A DNA stretch of 64,000 nucleotides from Paraburkholderia sp. D15 (GCF_029910215.1 NZ_CP110396.1:1302001-1366000), one strand, 5' to 3'. Shown: positions 42,150-49,723, counted from the first letter of the stretch. Numbers and translations are program-made. Notes: a model not told the origin generated them from the sequence alone.

Positions 42150-42428
42150 ATGAAGTTAGCCAACATTAAGCCGATCAGCTACCTCAAGAGCGACGCGGCC
42201 AAGATTGTGTCGGAACTGACCGAGTCTCATGAGCCGCTGGTTATTACTCAAAACGGGGAAGCCAAGCTGGTTGTGCAGGACATCGCCACCTATGAGGCAC
42301 AGCAGCAGACCGTAGCCCTTCTGAAAATTCTGGCTCTCGGACAGAAGGAAATTGCACAAGGCAGGACGACGCCGGCCGAGGACGTGTTTGCCGAGCTTGA
42401 CCGACTGGACAGGGAGGAAGGTGTATGA
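42150..42428 (+). CDS. Phd/YefM-family antitoxin
   Basis: The 92-residue protein has the family's N-terminal DNA-binding region (MKLANIKPISYLKSDAAKIV), followed by PLVITQNGEAKLVVQDI..YE as in YefM/Phd. The flexible acidic C-terminus would bind the toxin. The stop overlaps the toxin start (ATGA). A short palindrome, GACC-aaattc-GGTC, lies upstream at about 42101 and may be the autoregulatory operator. Confidence 0.92.
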   Translation: MKLANIKPISYLKSDAAKIVSELTESHEPLVITQNGEAKLVVQDIATYEAQQQTVALLKILALGQKEIAQGRTTPAEDVFAELDRLDREEGV

Positions 42429-42742
42429 GGGTAGAGTTCACGGACTCAGCCAAAGCCGACTTGAAGGACCTGCGAGCTTACCTACTGCGATACAAGCCCA
42501 AGGGCACATGGGAGCTAGTCAAGAAGCAGATTCACGAGAAGATAGACTACCTAACCACCTTCCCCGATTCAGGCTCTATCCCGCCCGAGCTTCAAGAATA
42601 CCCAGACGGCTACAGACAGATACTTACGAACCAACAGCGGATAATCTACAGAGTCACCCCAGACATAATTTACATTCATGTTATTTGCGGTCAGGTGCAA
42701 GATTTCACTGAGCTACTGACAAAAAAACTTACCAGACCCTAA
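42425..42742 (+). CDS. ParE/RelE-family toxin
   Basis: The 105-residue protein has the RelE/ParE fold features: VEFTDSAKADLKDLRAYL at the N-terminus, GSIPPEL...GYRQILTNQQRIIYRV in the middle and a VICGQVQDF strand. ParE poisons gyrase and RelE cleaves ribosomal mRNA; sequence alone does not decide which. Coupled to the Phd-type antitoxin, it stabilises the element in its host by post-segregational killing. A terminator follows at 42753. Confidence 0.92.
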   Translation: MRVEFTDSAKADLKDLRAYLLRYKPKGTWELVKKQIHEKIDYLTTFPDSGSIPPELQEYPDGYRQILTNQQRIIYRVTPDIIYIHVICGQVQDFTELLTKKLTRP

Positions 42743-42752
42743 GCACGACAAG

Positions 42753-42776
42753 AGCCCTTAACTCAGGGGCTTTTTC
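42753..42776 (+). terminator. Terminator of the toxin-antitoxin operon
   Basis: AGCCCT-taactc-AGGGGCT with TTTTT. It lies between convergent genes. Confidence 0.85.
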
Positions 42777-42780
42777 ATTT

Positions 42781-43353
42781 TTATAGAGTGTCATTGCTCG
42801 ACGGCAACTGAGACTTTCTATACCGTTCAAACTGGTCATTGAGCACTCGCTTGAAGTCCCATAGATTTACATTCAGGTTGAACGGGGCAAGCTCGTATCT
42901 CTCAGTGAAAGCCTGCGACAAGTTGAGAGCCTTCAGCCCGAGGCGAGCGCACTGATTTCTACACTCACCGTCCTGATCGTCATCATGTGCGACCTCGCCA
43001 AGAAATGACACTCCATTGTTGCCCGTGTCGATTTCCAGCCTGAATGCCAATGCTTGGGCAAGAAGGTTCTGATCGAGCATTGCATAGTCCGCTTCCACTG
43101 GATACTCACCCAACTCAGGCAAGCGCACATGAACCTTGCCGGCCGACCCCCTGCTATCGTCATGCAGAACGGCATCTGAAATCATTCCTGCACAATCCAC
43201 CGCGAATTTTTCCAGCACGAACGCGAGCCTCAAAGCCAGATAGTTCAGGTCCCGAGTTTCCTTCTTCGCTTCCCTGTTCAATATCAGATAGTGAGTGAGC
43301 CACGCAACGACCACAGCCACTATGAGCGACGATACGAAGCTTCCCCATGTCAT
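42781..43353 (-). CDS. Hypothetical protein with N-terminal membrane anchor
   Basis: The 190-residue protein has one membrane helix at residues 4-24 (GSFVSSLIVAVVVAWLTHYL) and a soluble domain that is acidic in the middle. Not recognised. It is monocistronic, with the bidirectional end at 42776. Confidence 0.65.
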   Translation of the reverse strand: MTWGSFVSSLIVAVVVAWLTHYLILNREAKKETRDLNYLALRLAFVLEKFAVDCAGMISDAVLHDDSRGSAGKVHVRLPELGEYPVEADYAMLDQNLLAQALAFRLEIDTGNNGVSFLGEVAHDDDQDGECRNQCARLGLKALNLSQAFTERYELAPFNLNVNLWDFKRVLNDQFERYRKSQLPSSNDTL

Positions 43354-43441
43354 TGCATGCCTGCCTTGTCAGAATTCGTTTGCTGGCGATTCTAGACCAT
43401 GAAGCCTTAGTGTCACCACGGCAGCAAGTCAGAGGCGCCGA

Positions 43442-44275
43442 TTAAATGATTCCAGCCTGGCTCATGATACCTGCCATGATTTCCGCACCCGTCATGTCCT
43501 CTTCAGACTGACCTTCCCACCGCTCCTCGATTCTGGCATTCGCCATTTTTCTATCGGACCCGTCGCTTGCCATGGCTTGACGAACCTTTGCCACTGTCGC
43601 AGGGGATAGTTCATTTTCATAGGCAAGGAGCCAGGACATATCGAGCCGCCACTCCTTCTCGCTTCTCTCAATCCAGTCAGCAAAGGCATTTTGAACATGT
43701 TCATTAGTCTCATGCGCAGACCACCCGTTGACTGTCGCTAAGTGAGCCGTTGCTTCCTGAGACTGACCGCGAATATTGGCAAGCCCCATGTGTGTTGCCG
43801 TATGGCAGTTCGGACAGAGAGCCTGAACACCCGCGAGTGTTTGAGTCAGGGTTGCATTGTCATATGTCCATCTCTCATGACATTCCACGGCGTGACTCTT
43901 TCCCTGAGCAAACCCCGATTCCCCGCATATTTCGCATTTGTTGCCAGCCTGCTTGTAAGCAGTGTGTCGAATCAGATCCCATTCATGCGCAGCAAGCTCG
44001 CTTCGAAGATTCGAATACCAGCCCGTTTTCGGGACGAGGTCGACATAGAGCTTGGGGCTATGTTCCGGCACCTTGACCCACCGGGAAGTATCCAGTGTTT
44101 TCTTCTCTATCGTTGCAGGAACCTTGAGCCATTGGGAGAAAGGTTTGAGGGCAATGCCGGCGGGAACAAACCATTTCTTGTCTGTCGCACTCCACTTCGC
44201 CCCTAGAGATTTTGCATTGTCTTTTTCCGCAAAGGGAACATGTAAGAAGGTTATTTCATTATTATTGTTATCCAT
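43442..44275 (-). CDS. DUF5710 plus HNH-like zinc domain protein
   Basis: The 277-residue protein begins with a DUF5710 domain (residues 9-50: FLHVPFAEKDNAKSLGAKWS, then KKWFVPAG), a small module typical of plasmid-borne primases and TraC-like proteins. Residues 105-190 hold CEICGESG, ECHERW and CPNCHTATHMG, an HNH zinc motif paralogous to the protein at 36353. A DNA-processing nuclease brought to incoming DNA is the best guess (inference). The preceding A+T-rich stretch contains AGGAAG before the start. Confidence 0.83.
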   Translation of the reverse strand: MDNNNNEITFLHVPFAEKDNAKSLGAKWSATDKKWFVPAGIALKPFSQWLKVPATIEKKTLDTSRWVKVPEHSPKLYVDLVPKTGWYSNLRSELAAHEWDLIRHTAYKQAGNKCEICGESGFAQGKSHAVECHERWTYDNATLTQTLAGVQALCPNCHTATHMGLANIRGQSQEATAHLATVNGWSAHETNEHVQNAFADWIERSEKEWRLDMSWLLAYENELSPATVAKVRQAMASDGSDRKMANARIEERWEGQSEEDMTGAEIMAGIMSQAGII

Positions 44276-44382
44276 TTTATCTTCCTGTTTTTATTACCTC
44301 TTATAACAGGAAGATAACAATTGTCAAAAGCAGCTATTTCATATCAACCAATCTAATGTATACGGAAAGACAAGCAAAACCT

Positions 44383-44460
44383 TTCCCGTTGGGAAGTTCT
44401 CCTTCCCGGAGGGGGAAACCAGATAACTCAATCATAAGCCTCTTCTAGCGAAGTATCAAA
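44383..44460 (+). repeat. Structured repeat, copy D
   Basis: TTCCC-gtt-GGGAA (44383-44395), 3 bases, CTCC-ttccc-GGAG (44399-44411), and later CTTC-tagc-GAAG (44442-44453). Compared with copies C and G, the second stem has exchanged G:C for C:G. It lies just before tandem-box promoter 7. Confidence 0.78.
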
Positions 44461-44476
44461 CTACTTCCTCGCCATT

Positions 44477-44548
44477 TATCGCTTTAACCGACCGCCTATC
44501 TTAAGCACACCCCTATCGACTTGAATAAAAATAGTTATCAAGTATGAT
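44477..44548 (+). promoter_or_regulatory. Tandem-box promoter 7
   Basis: TATC at 44477, TATCT at 44497, TTGAAT at 44521 and TATGAT at 44543, followed by ATGACAACAATAAAAAGGAG. Confidence 0.85.
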
Positions 44549-44580
44549 ATTTACATGACAACAATAAAAAGGAGAAATTC

Positions 44581-44613
44581 ATGAATTTCGAAACAATCCT
44601 GGAGAATCTATGA
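44581..44613 (+). CDS. Ten-residue leader peptide
   Basis: ATG 44581 follows AAAAAGGAG at good distance and encodes MNFETILENL. Its stop overlaps the next ATG (ATGA at 44610). It probably couples translation of the downstream membrane protein. Confidence 0.5.
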   Translation: MNFETILENL

Positions 44614-45104
44614 ACGACAGACAAGAACTCGATATACAGTTTTTTAAAACTCCCAAAATAATCGACTCTGACGAAAACTTTGACTTATGGAATTCAACAA
44701 AACGCCAAGAGCCAGCCGTTGCTCCTCAAGAAAACGCGACAAAAAATAAACGCGGCCCCATTGCGAACATTGGATTAAAGATATGGATACTCTTCAATAT
44801 GGCTTTCATGCTCCGGTTAGCGATTGGAGTCTTTTTAATAGAATATCACGCATTTATAGATTTTCACGCTGCCATTGATAAGGCTTCTTTAAATAATTAC
44901 GTTTTTGCCGTTGATTATTCCTATTCAAATTTGATTCAACAGATGAAGAATCTAGGAGAATTTATGATCAGCATGTTTTCTTTTCTCCCAAAGAATATGC
45001 AAAATTTCTGTTGTCTTCTATACCTTGCCCAGCTTCCTCCATCAATGTATTTTGTAGACAAGTATAAGACACCCGAAGAAGTATCCGAACATGAATCAAG
45101 GTGA
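44610..45104 (+). CDS. Membrane-anchored protein with ELDIQFF N-terminal motif
   Basis: The 164-residue protein has QELDIQFFKT at the N-terminus, a cytoplasmic linker and a membrane helix near residues 63-85 (IWILFNMAFMLRLAIGVFLI); a second hydrophobic stretch lies near residue 130. It is paralogous in layout to the products at 33691 and 46563. Function unknown. Translation is probably coupled to the 10-residue leader. Confidence 0.66.
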   Translation: MNDRQELDIQFFKTPKIIDSDENFDLWNSTKRQEPAVAPQENATKNKRGPIANIGLKIWILFNMAFMLRLAIGVFLIEYHAFIDFHAAIDKASLNNYVFAVDYSYSNLIQQMKNLGEFMISMFSFLPKNMQNFCCLLYLAQLPPSMYFVDKYKTPEEVSEHESR

Positions 45105-45136
45105 ATCCCCGAGACAAAAGTTTTGCAAGGAGAAGG

Positions 45137-45163
45137 CCAAAAAAAGCCCTCACTTGGAGGGCT
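45137..45163 (-). terminator. Minus-strand terminator
   Basis: GCCCTC-caagt-GAGGGC with a run of T on the minus strand. It closes the operon 45912-45188. Confidence 0.82.
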
Positions 45164-45187
45164 TATCCGTCTTTAGGAAGCAAGTTC

Positions 45188-45391
45188 TTATACGATTTCG
45201 GGGTGATTGAGTCTGAGCCAAATTAACACCGCAAGCTCACAATGATGGTCGAACTGGTGAGCCGCATCAGGCGGGAAGTCTCCAGACTTAACCTCAGGAA
45301 ACTTGCTCGCAATCACTGCCCAGAATGCCTCTTTCGCTTCTTCCACTGCACTCTCAATCTCGACTCTGAAGTTATCCACTGTCTTAATCAT
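45188..45391 (-). CDS. Hypothetical acidic protein, 67 aa
   Basis: ATG 45391 is preferred over upstream in-frame codons because a ribosome site (AGAGAAAA) precedes it. It is a helical acidic protein (VEIESAVEEAKEAFWAVI) of unknown function and is the second gene of the minus-strand pair. Confidence 0.6.
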   Translation of the reverse strand: MIKTVDNFRVEIESAVEEAKEAFWAVIASKFPEVKSGDFPPDAAHQFDHHCELAVLIWLRLNHPEIV

Positions 45392-45420
45392 GTTGTTTTC
45401 TCTGTAGTTTATAGTTTCTC

Positions 45421-45912
45421 TTACCGCTTCTTGCCGACCTTCAGATCTTCCCATGTCACCAGTTCGTCGTTCAGGAACTTGGTATCGGGATAACGAGCCA
45501 GAATCTTTGCCCGATTCTCAGGAGTGTCCAGCAGGCTCCATGAGCTATACGCTTCAGCGACACCGTTGCTATCAAGCTTCGTTTCGTCAGACTGCATGAG
45601 CTTCTTTTTAGCCGTAGTCTTCAGGCGTTTGACAGCAAGCTCATAGTTCGCCAGAAACTCCAAAAACATGCCATCGGTCTCAAACTCGAAATCCTTAATG
45701 ACCGTTTTTGCATGAGCCGCCAGAGCTTCGTTGTCCTCTTTCCTCATGAACTTGATATGGCAGGGTCCACCGTTGCCATAGTCCGCAGCTTCCCCAAGCA
45801 CCCGACCGTTCAGCACAACAAGGCCAATCCAGCCCGAGCCTTCCATGCCCTCAGTCTTCCTGATTTGAACGATACGGAAACCACCTGCGAACTTCTTCAG
45901 AGCTTCAATCAT
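45421..45912 (-). CDS. Hypothetical protein, 163 aa
   Basis: ATG 45912 follows AAAGAGATTG. The protein has an alpha/beta N-terminal half (FRIVQIRKTEGMEGSGWIGL) and a helical C-terminal half. No known family. It is expressed from a promoter with a palindrome at 45951-45974. Confidence 0.62.
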   Translation of the reverse strand: MIEALKKFAGGFRIVQIRKTEGMEGSGWIGLVVLNGRVLGEAADYGNGGPCHIKFMRKEDNEALAAHAKTVIKDFEFETDGMFLEFLANYELAVKRLKTTAKKKLMQSDETKLDSNGVAEAYSSWSLLDTPENRAKILARYPDTKFLNDELVTWEDLKVGKKR

Positions 45913-45943
45913 GTTCAATCTCTTTCGTTGTTAGTGAGATTAA

Positions 45944-45974
45944 ACAATAGCGTACACATTCGAATATGTGTCAA
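45944..45974 (-). promoter_or_regulatory. Promoter with palindromic operator
   Basis: On the minus strand TTGACA (45974) and TATTGT (45949) flank a 19-bp spacer. The region ACACATATTCGAATGTGT is a near-perfect palindrome covering the spacer and is a likely repressor site. Confidence 0.5.
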
Positions 45975-46023
45975 CGAATCTAAGCTTAACTGTTGTCCTG
46001 CGAGATTCGTGGGGCAAACCGTT

Positions 46024-46095
46024 TATCTTCAGATTTAACCGTCTATCTGAAGTATCGCCACATACTATTGAATAAAAAGATCTATCAGTTATAGT
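46024..46095 (+). promoter_or_regulatory. Tandem-box promoter 8
   Basis: TATC at 46024, TATCT at 46044, TTGAAT at 46068 and TATAGT at 46090. Here the two boxes also form CTTCAGAT / ATCTGAAG, an 8-bp inverted repeat. Confidence 0.83.
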
Positions 46096-46126
46096 TTATA
46101 TATGACAACAAAAACAAGGACAAAAT

Positions 46127-46459
46127 ATGAAAGTTATCTTATTTACCAACCTTGAAATCAGGGACGGACAAACAGCACTGGTGTTTTCCTGCAATCCAGA
46201 GATTAGGAAAGAGCAAGCTGCACTCTATAATTTATTTCAAGAGTCCCTAGAAAGACTTTGGAAAGCAGAGGAAGCGGGAAACAAACTCGACATCAAGCTA
46301 CTTCGCGCAGAAGTTAGCGAAAGAGAAAAGGACTTGAGCGTTAATAGCAAAATGTATCGGCTACAGCTTAAAGAAGAAGAGAAACTGGCAACTCAACAAT
46401 ATAACCCGGCCATTGTGGAAAACCTGAAAGTCAGAATCTATAAGAACCCCATCGCTTGA
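46127..46459 (+). CDS. Hypothetical protein, 110 aa, possible frameshifted 3' end
   Basis: Expressed from tandem-box promoter 8. The protein is helical and charged (ERLWKAEEAGNKLDIKLLRA). At the CCCC run at 46447 a one-base shift would replace the short end NPIA by NPSLEQYIAAFKEWEVRKK ending at 46505, which looks more like natural protein. Either a recent indel, a sequencing slip or true coding. Confidence 0.55.
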   Translation: MKVILFTNLEIRDGQTALVFSCNPEIRKEQAALYNLFQESLERLWKAEEAGNKLDIKLLRAEVSEREKDLSVNSKMYRLQLKEEEKLATQQYNPAIVENLKVRIYKNPIA

Positions 46460-46562
46460 GCAGTATATTGCGGCGTTCAAGGAGTGGGAAGTTCGAAAGA
46501 AATAAGCTGCAAGAACGGAATAGCCCACCGGGACGGGCGATACTAATTACATGGAGAACCAT

Positions 46563-46979
46563 ATGAAGCTAGAAAAGAACCTGAGACCTGAAATCGACGC
46601 CGTCGAATTCTTCAAGCAACAGCCAAAAAGGAAGCCGAACCGCACCCTTCCCTTTGCAGTAGCAATAACCATGATTGCTGGAGCCCTGATCCTCTTCAAT
46701 TCCACCCGCACAGTTGAGCCATACAGCCGCTCTGTCGTATCAGCCCGAGGCGTTGCATACGACCTCACTCACCCGTCCACTCTGGCAGCGGAACTGATAC
46801 ACATGGACTCGTTACCAACGGCTTCGGCTTGTGACTACTTTTGCCAGCGTGACCAGTTGATAGAAGACAGCCACAAGCTGGTTTGGTCGTACGGGCAAAG
46901 TGGACTGTCCAAGGAACAATTCGAAGAACGCAAAAAAATCTTAATGAGAAGATACGATAAATTGGAGGGTCAGACATGA
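46563..46979 (+). CDS. Membrane-anchored protein with EIDAVEFF N-terminal motif
   Basis: ATG 46563 follows GGAG. The 138-residue protein has EIDAVEFFKQ, then one membrane helix (residues about 31-50, LPFAVAITMIAGALILF) and an external/periplasmic domain with two Cys (SACDYFCQ). It is paralogous in layout to the products at 33691 and 44610. Function unknown. Confidence 0.65.
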   Translation: MKLEKNLRPEIDAVEFFKQQPKRKPNRTLPFAVAITMIAGALILFNSTRTVEPYSRSVVSARGVAYDLTHPSTLAAELIHMDSLPTASACDYFCQRDQLIEDSHKLVWSYGQSGLSKEQFEERKKILMRRYDKLEGQT

Positions 46980-47021
46980 AGCCACTAAAGAAACCACACA
47001 ACCAGATCTCAGGTTATCTTG

Positions 47022-47044
47022 CCCTCCCTTGCGAGGGATTTTTT
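47022..47044 (+). terminator. Terminator
   Basis: CCCTC-ccttgc-GAGGG followed by ATTTTTT. Confidence 0.82.
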
Positions 47045-47064
47045 ATTGATATCTCAAAACCATT

Positions 47065-47136
47065 TATCCCAAAATATAACCGTTTTTCGGAAGTATCCAT
47101 ACTTACTATTGAATAAATATTTTTTCTTGTTATATT
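47065..47136 (+). promoter_or_regulatory. Tandem-box promoter 9
   Basis: TATC at 47065, a degenerate box 2 (TTTCG) at 47085, TTGAAT at 47109 and TATATT at 47131, then ACAACAACAAGGAAAA. Confidence 0.76.
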
Positions 47137-47161
47137 ATATTTACAACAACAAGGAAAAACC

Positions 47162-47500
47162 ATGAAAACACTAACACTAGAAAGCTGCAACAATAAACTG
47201 AATAAAAAACCCTGGCTCGCCAAACTATTTGTTGATCCAAAAGACTCAAAAGATCTTTTCTACACTTTCCAGAAGCCAGACGAAGTCACATATATTTCCG
47301 GCACACGAAATAGTTATGAGTGGGACCTTGAGGAAAATGTTCTTTACTGCAAAGGCGATACTCACAACTACAGCAAGTATTTTGTCACTATCTTTGTCAT
47401 CATAACGGGAAGAGAAATAGAGCTAACAAAAAGGGAAGCCAAGAAATTTCTAGCTGGAGAGTTCGACCCACTGAGTAAGCTCACAGAATCTGCCGAGTGA
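47162..47500 (+). CDS. Hypothetical protein, 112 aa
   Basis: First gene of cassette 9, with AAGGAAAA before the ATG. It has a helical N-terminus and beta strands in the middle (YFVTIFVIITGREIELTKRE). Unrecognised. Confidence 0.65.
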   Translation: MKTLTLESCNNKLNKKPWLAKLFVDPKDSKDLFYTFQKPDEVTYISGTRNSYEWDLEENVLYCKGDTHNYSKYFVTIFVIITGREIELTKREAKKFLAGEFDPLSKLTESAE

Positions 47501-47535
47501 GGAGAGACCAAGAAAAATTTAAACAATAAAAAAAT

Positions 47536-48429
47536 ATGAACAATGACCTCGCGAGCTACGGCTACCAGCAACCTATCCTTTTGCTCATGCCTCGCCGGGC
47601 AACCCGCCTGCACACGCACCTTGGCCGCGAGTTCATGCAGGACAAAAAGCTCGCCGCTGTTTATGCAATCGTGAGCCGGTTTAAAAACTTCCCTCGGCAC
47701 GGCCAGAACAACGAAGCCCTTAGCTTGGAGTTCGATTCGAACCTATCCCCCGACTTCTGCTTTAGTCACGTCTATATGGCGACAGGCAAGTCTTTGAGTG
47801 TGAGCCTCATTGAGAGCGACCAGCCGACATACGGCAACACCGCTCTGACCTTGCTTGTCCACCACACCAATGAGTCACAGGAGCTTTTCACGAACGGCAA
47901 CACTATCTATTGCCAGACCCTATCCAGCACAGTTGCGAAGAGGCTCCAGCACTACAAACAGGCTTTCGATACCGAGTGTCAGCAATTGCTGGATAGCTAC
48001 CTCTCAGACGGCTTTAGTGTGAATCGCAGCCATGTCATTGCCAACCTTGCGAGTCACCTCATACGGCTCGATAAGAAGCTCGGGAGCCGCTTTTTGACTT
48101 CATGGGGACCCTACGCAAGCGTGAACAATGTCCTGACCATGTTTTCAGCACTCAACGGGGATTGCCTCCATCAAAGGCTATCACCCTATGAGTCGAGCAC
48201 CGCACTATTTACACGGCAAGCACACCCCGATGAGGACTTGCACGTTATCCCGCTGGAGGCGTGGCAGGAGGACTCCCTTGAGCAAGTGACCCGTTTCTAT
48301 CATGCGAACATGGGAACGGTTATCAGGCTTTTTGAAGATTGCCGGGACTCGTATAACAACTTCTCCTATGCCAGTTTCAAGGAGCGATTTCTTGATCTTT
48401 TTTCTCGCAGCCAAGGAGACAAACAATGA
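47536..48429 (+). CDS. Hypothetical protein, 297 aa
   Basis: The largest orphan in the cassette array. It starts at ATG 47536 with a poor ribosome site. It is a soluble protein with a segment rich in H and R near the start (LMPRRATRLHTHLGREF) and otherwise no recognised motif. The stop overlaps the next gene by ATGA. Confidence 0.68.
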   Translation: MNNDLASYGYQQPILLLMPRRATRLHTHLGREFMQDKKLAAVYAIVSRFKNFPRHGQNNEALSLEFDSNLSPDFCFSHVYMATGKSLSVSLIESDQPTYGNTALTLLVHHTNESQELFTNGNTIYCQTLSSTVAKRLQHYKQAFDTECQQLLDSYLSDGFSVNRSHVIANLASHLIRLDKKLGSRFLTSWGPYASVNNVLTMFSALNGDCLHQRLSPYESSTALFTRQAHPDEDLHVIPLEAWQEDSLEQVTRFYHANMGTVIRLFEDCRDSYNNFSYASFKERFLDLFSRSQGDKQ

Positions 48430-48821
48430 CGAGGAGATTTCAGAGGACATCCCTCAATAATTGGCTTCCGGACGAAGACATCATTCAGAATATCCAGTAC
48501 CAACCACTTGCCTATCTCGAAAACCTGATAAGTGAACATGGTATGGATATCAATCACAGATTTGGACACAACGAAGAACCAATCCTTCTCGTGCTCGCTG
48601 CTCATCTCAACATTTTTCCTGACTCAACTGAGCACTTGGACAAAATTGTTTTCCTCCTCGACCATGGCGCAGATCCCAGTGTTGCAAACAAATTCATGAA
48701 CACACCCATTGACATACCAGGTTTCAAAAAGTTATATGAGACATACAAACGCACTCGTGACCTTGAACAAAAACTTCCCACAAAGCCAGAGCCGGCCACT
48801 ATTAAGAAGCACAAGATCTGA
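48426..48821 (+). CDS. Ankyrin-like repeat protein with basic 'KI' tail
   Basis: The 131-residue protein has a degenerate ankyrin repeat (KIVFLLDHGADPSVANKFM) at residues 73-98. Its C-terminus (LEQKLPTKP..KKHKI) aligns with that of the product at 41598 (LQRELPSKP..KKTKI). Ankyrin repeats bind proteins. Function unknown. Confidence 0.68.
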   Translation: MTRRFQRTSLNNWLPDEDIIQNIQYQPLAYLENLISEHGMDINHRFGHNEEPILLVLAAHLNIFPDSTEHLDKIVFLLDHGADPSVANKFMNTPIDIPGFKKLYETYKRTRDLEQKLPTKPEPATIKKHKI

Positions 48822-48826
48822 AGCAT

Positions 48827-48852
48827 GCCCTCCTCAGTGAGGGCTTCTTTTT
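48827..48852 (+). terminator. Terminator of cassette 9
   Basis: GCCCTC-ctcagt-GAGGGC, then TTCTTTTTC. Confidence 0.8.
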
Positions 48853-48884
48853 CTTGTAGAAGAGCACCACTGGACAGGCAAAAC

Positions 48885-48962
48885 CCTTCCCTATGGGAAG
48901 CCTCTCCTACCCGGAGGGGAACAGCGAAGAGATGGATGACAAGCCTCTTCTATCGAAGTATC
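48885..48962 (+). repeat. Structured repeat, copy E
   Basis: CTTCCC-tat-GGGAAG (48886-48900), 3 bases, CTCC-taccc-GGAG (48904-48916), then CTTC-tatc-GAAG (48947-48958). All three stems differ from copies C and G by paired changes. Confidence 0.8.
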
Positions 48963-48973
48963 GACTTCCCTTT

Positions 48974-49045
48974 TATCTTCAATATCAACCGTCTATCTTA
49001 AGCATACCTATATTGACTTGAATAGAATTAACAATCGGTTATGAT
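48974..49045 (+). promoter_or_regulatory. Tandem-box promoter 10
   Basis: TATC at 48974, TATCT at 48994, TTGAAT at 49018 and TATGAT at 49040. Confidence 0.84.
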
Positions 49046-49079
49046 ATTTACATGAAAACAAAAAATAAAGAGAATTAAA

Positions 49080-49397
49080 ATGGGAAAATATACAGTTGAA
49101 ACTACTCTCGAAATCGCAGAAAAACTTAGCACTGACCTTCTAAATGATAAGACCGTAAAGACATGGAAAAATCCAAAATTCGCAAACGACACAAGAATCT
49201 ACATCAATCATCTTGACCGCTTGCTTGATAAGTATGATATTGATTACTCTGATGCAGCACGCCGAACTGTCAAGCAAATCCAAGAAGCGAAGATCTACTT
49301 TCACGTTGAAAAACAAGAAATCGTAATTTTTGACAATGACAAACGAGCTATGTACGTCGGATTCTTTATTGAACAACTGATTAAGAAAATTGCATAA
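49080..49397 (+). CDS. Hypothetical protein, 105 aa
   Basis: Monocistronic cassette 10, with a weak AAAGAG ribosome site. It is a helical protein (AEKLSTDLLNDKTVKTWKNP) with a C-terminal beta hairpin. Unrecognised. Confidence 0.65.
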   Translation: MGKYTVETTLEIAEKLSTDLLNDKTVKTWKNPKFANDTRIYINHLDRLLDKYDIDYSDAARRTVKQIQEAKIYFHVEKQEIVIFDNDKRAMYVGFFIEQLIKKIA

Positions 49398-49441
49398 GGC
49401 AAATTCAAAGCACGGGTTAGCCCACCACAAACTGAACACAT

Positions 49442-49463
49442 GCCCTCTCACGAGGGCTTATTT
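49442..49463 (+). terminator. Terminator of cassette 10
   Basis: GCCCTC-tcac-GAGGGC with a short T-rich tail. Confidence 0.7.
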
Positions 49464-49479
49464 CATCAGCGCACTCCAA

Positions 49480-49521
49480 GCCCTTCGCCCGTTGGGAAGA
49501 CTCCTGCTACCCGCAGGGGGG
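49480..49521 (+). repeat. Structured repeat, copy F
   Basis: CCC-gtt-GGG (49488-49496), then CCTGC-taccc-GCAGG at 49503-49517, a 5-bp version of the second stem. Bases 49522-49650 show nothing else of note before the promoter. Confidence 0.7.
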
Positions 49522-49651
49522 AGAACCCCTGCCCCAAAAGCCACTGTCTACGCAGATTGGCTACAGCTTTTATTTCTCTCTGATCTTATGTTTATCTCTC
49601 ATTTTTTTACGGAGATCTCTTCTATTCTGGTAAAGCGAATCACTTGCCGTT

Positions 49652-49723
49652 TATCTGTAAAAGAAACCACTTATCTGAACAAGCACCCTAAAGTATTGAA
49701 TAATCGTAATTACTGGTTATGAT
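49652..49723 (+). promoter_or_regulatory. Tandem-box promoter 11
   Basis: TATC at 49652, TATCT at 49672, TTGAAT at 49696 and TATGAT at 49718, then ACAACAACAAAAGGAG. Confidence 0.84.

Noticed and set aside
49390..49722. Plus-strand frame of 110 codons
   Set aside because: It runs through a terminator, repeat copy F and tandem-box promoter 11, so it is almost surely non-coding.
32424..49723. CRISPR-like array interpretation of the repeated promoters
   Set aside because: The repeats are degenerate promoter modules separated by genes, not short identical repeats with uniform spacers, and no cas gene is present.
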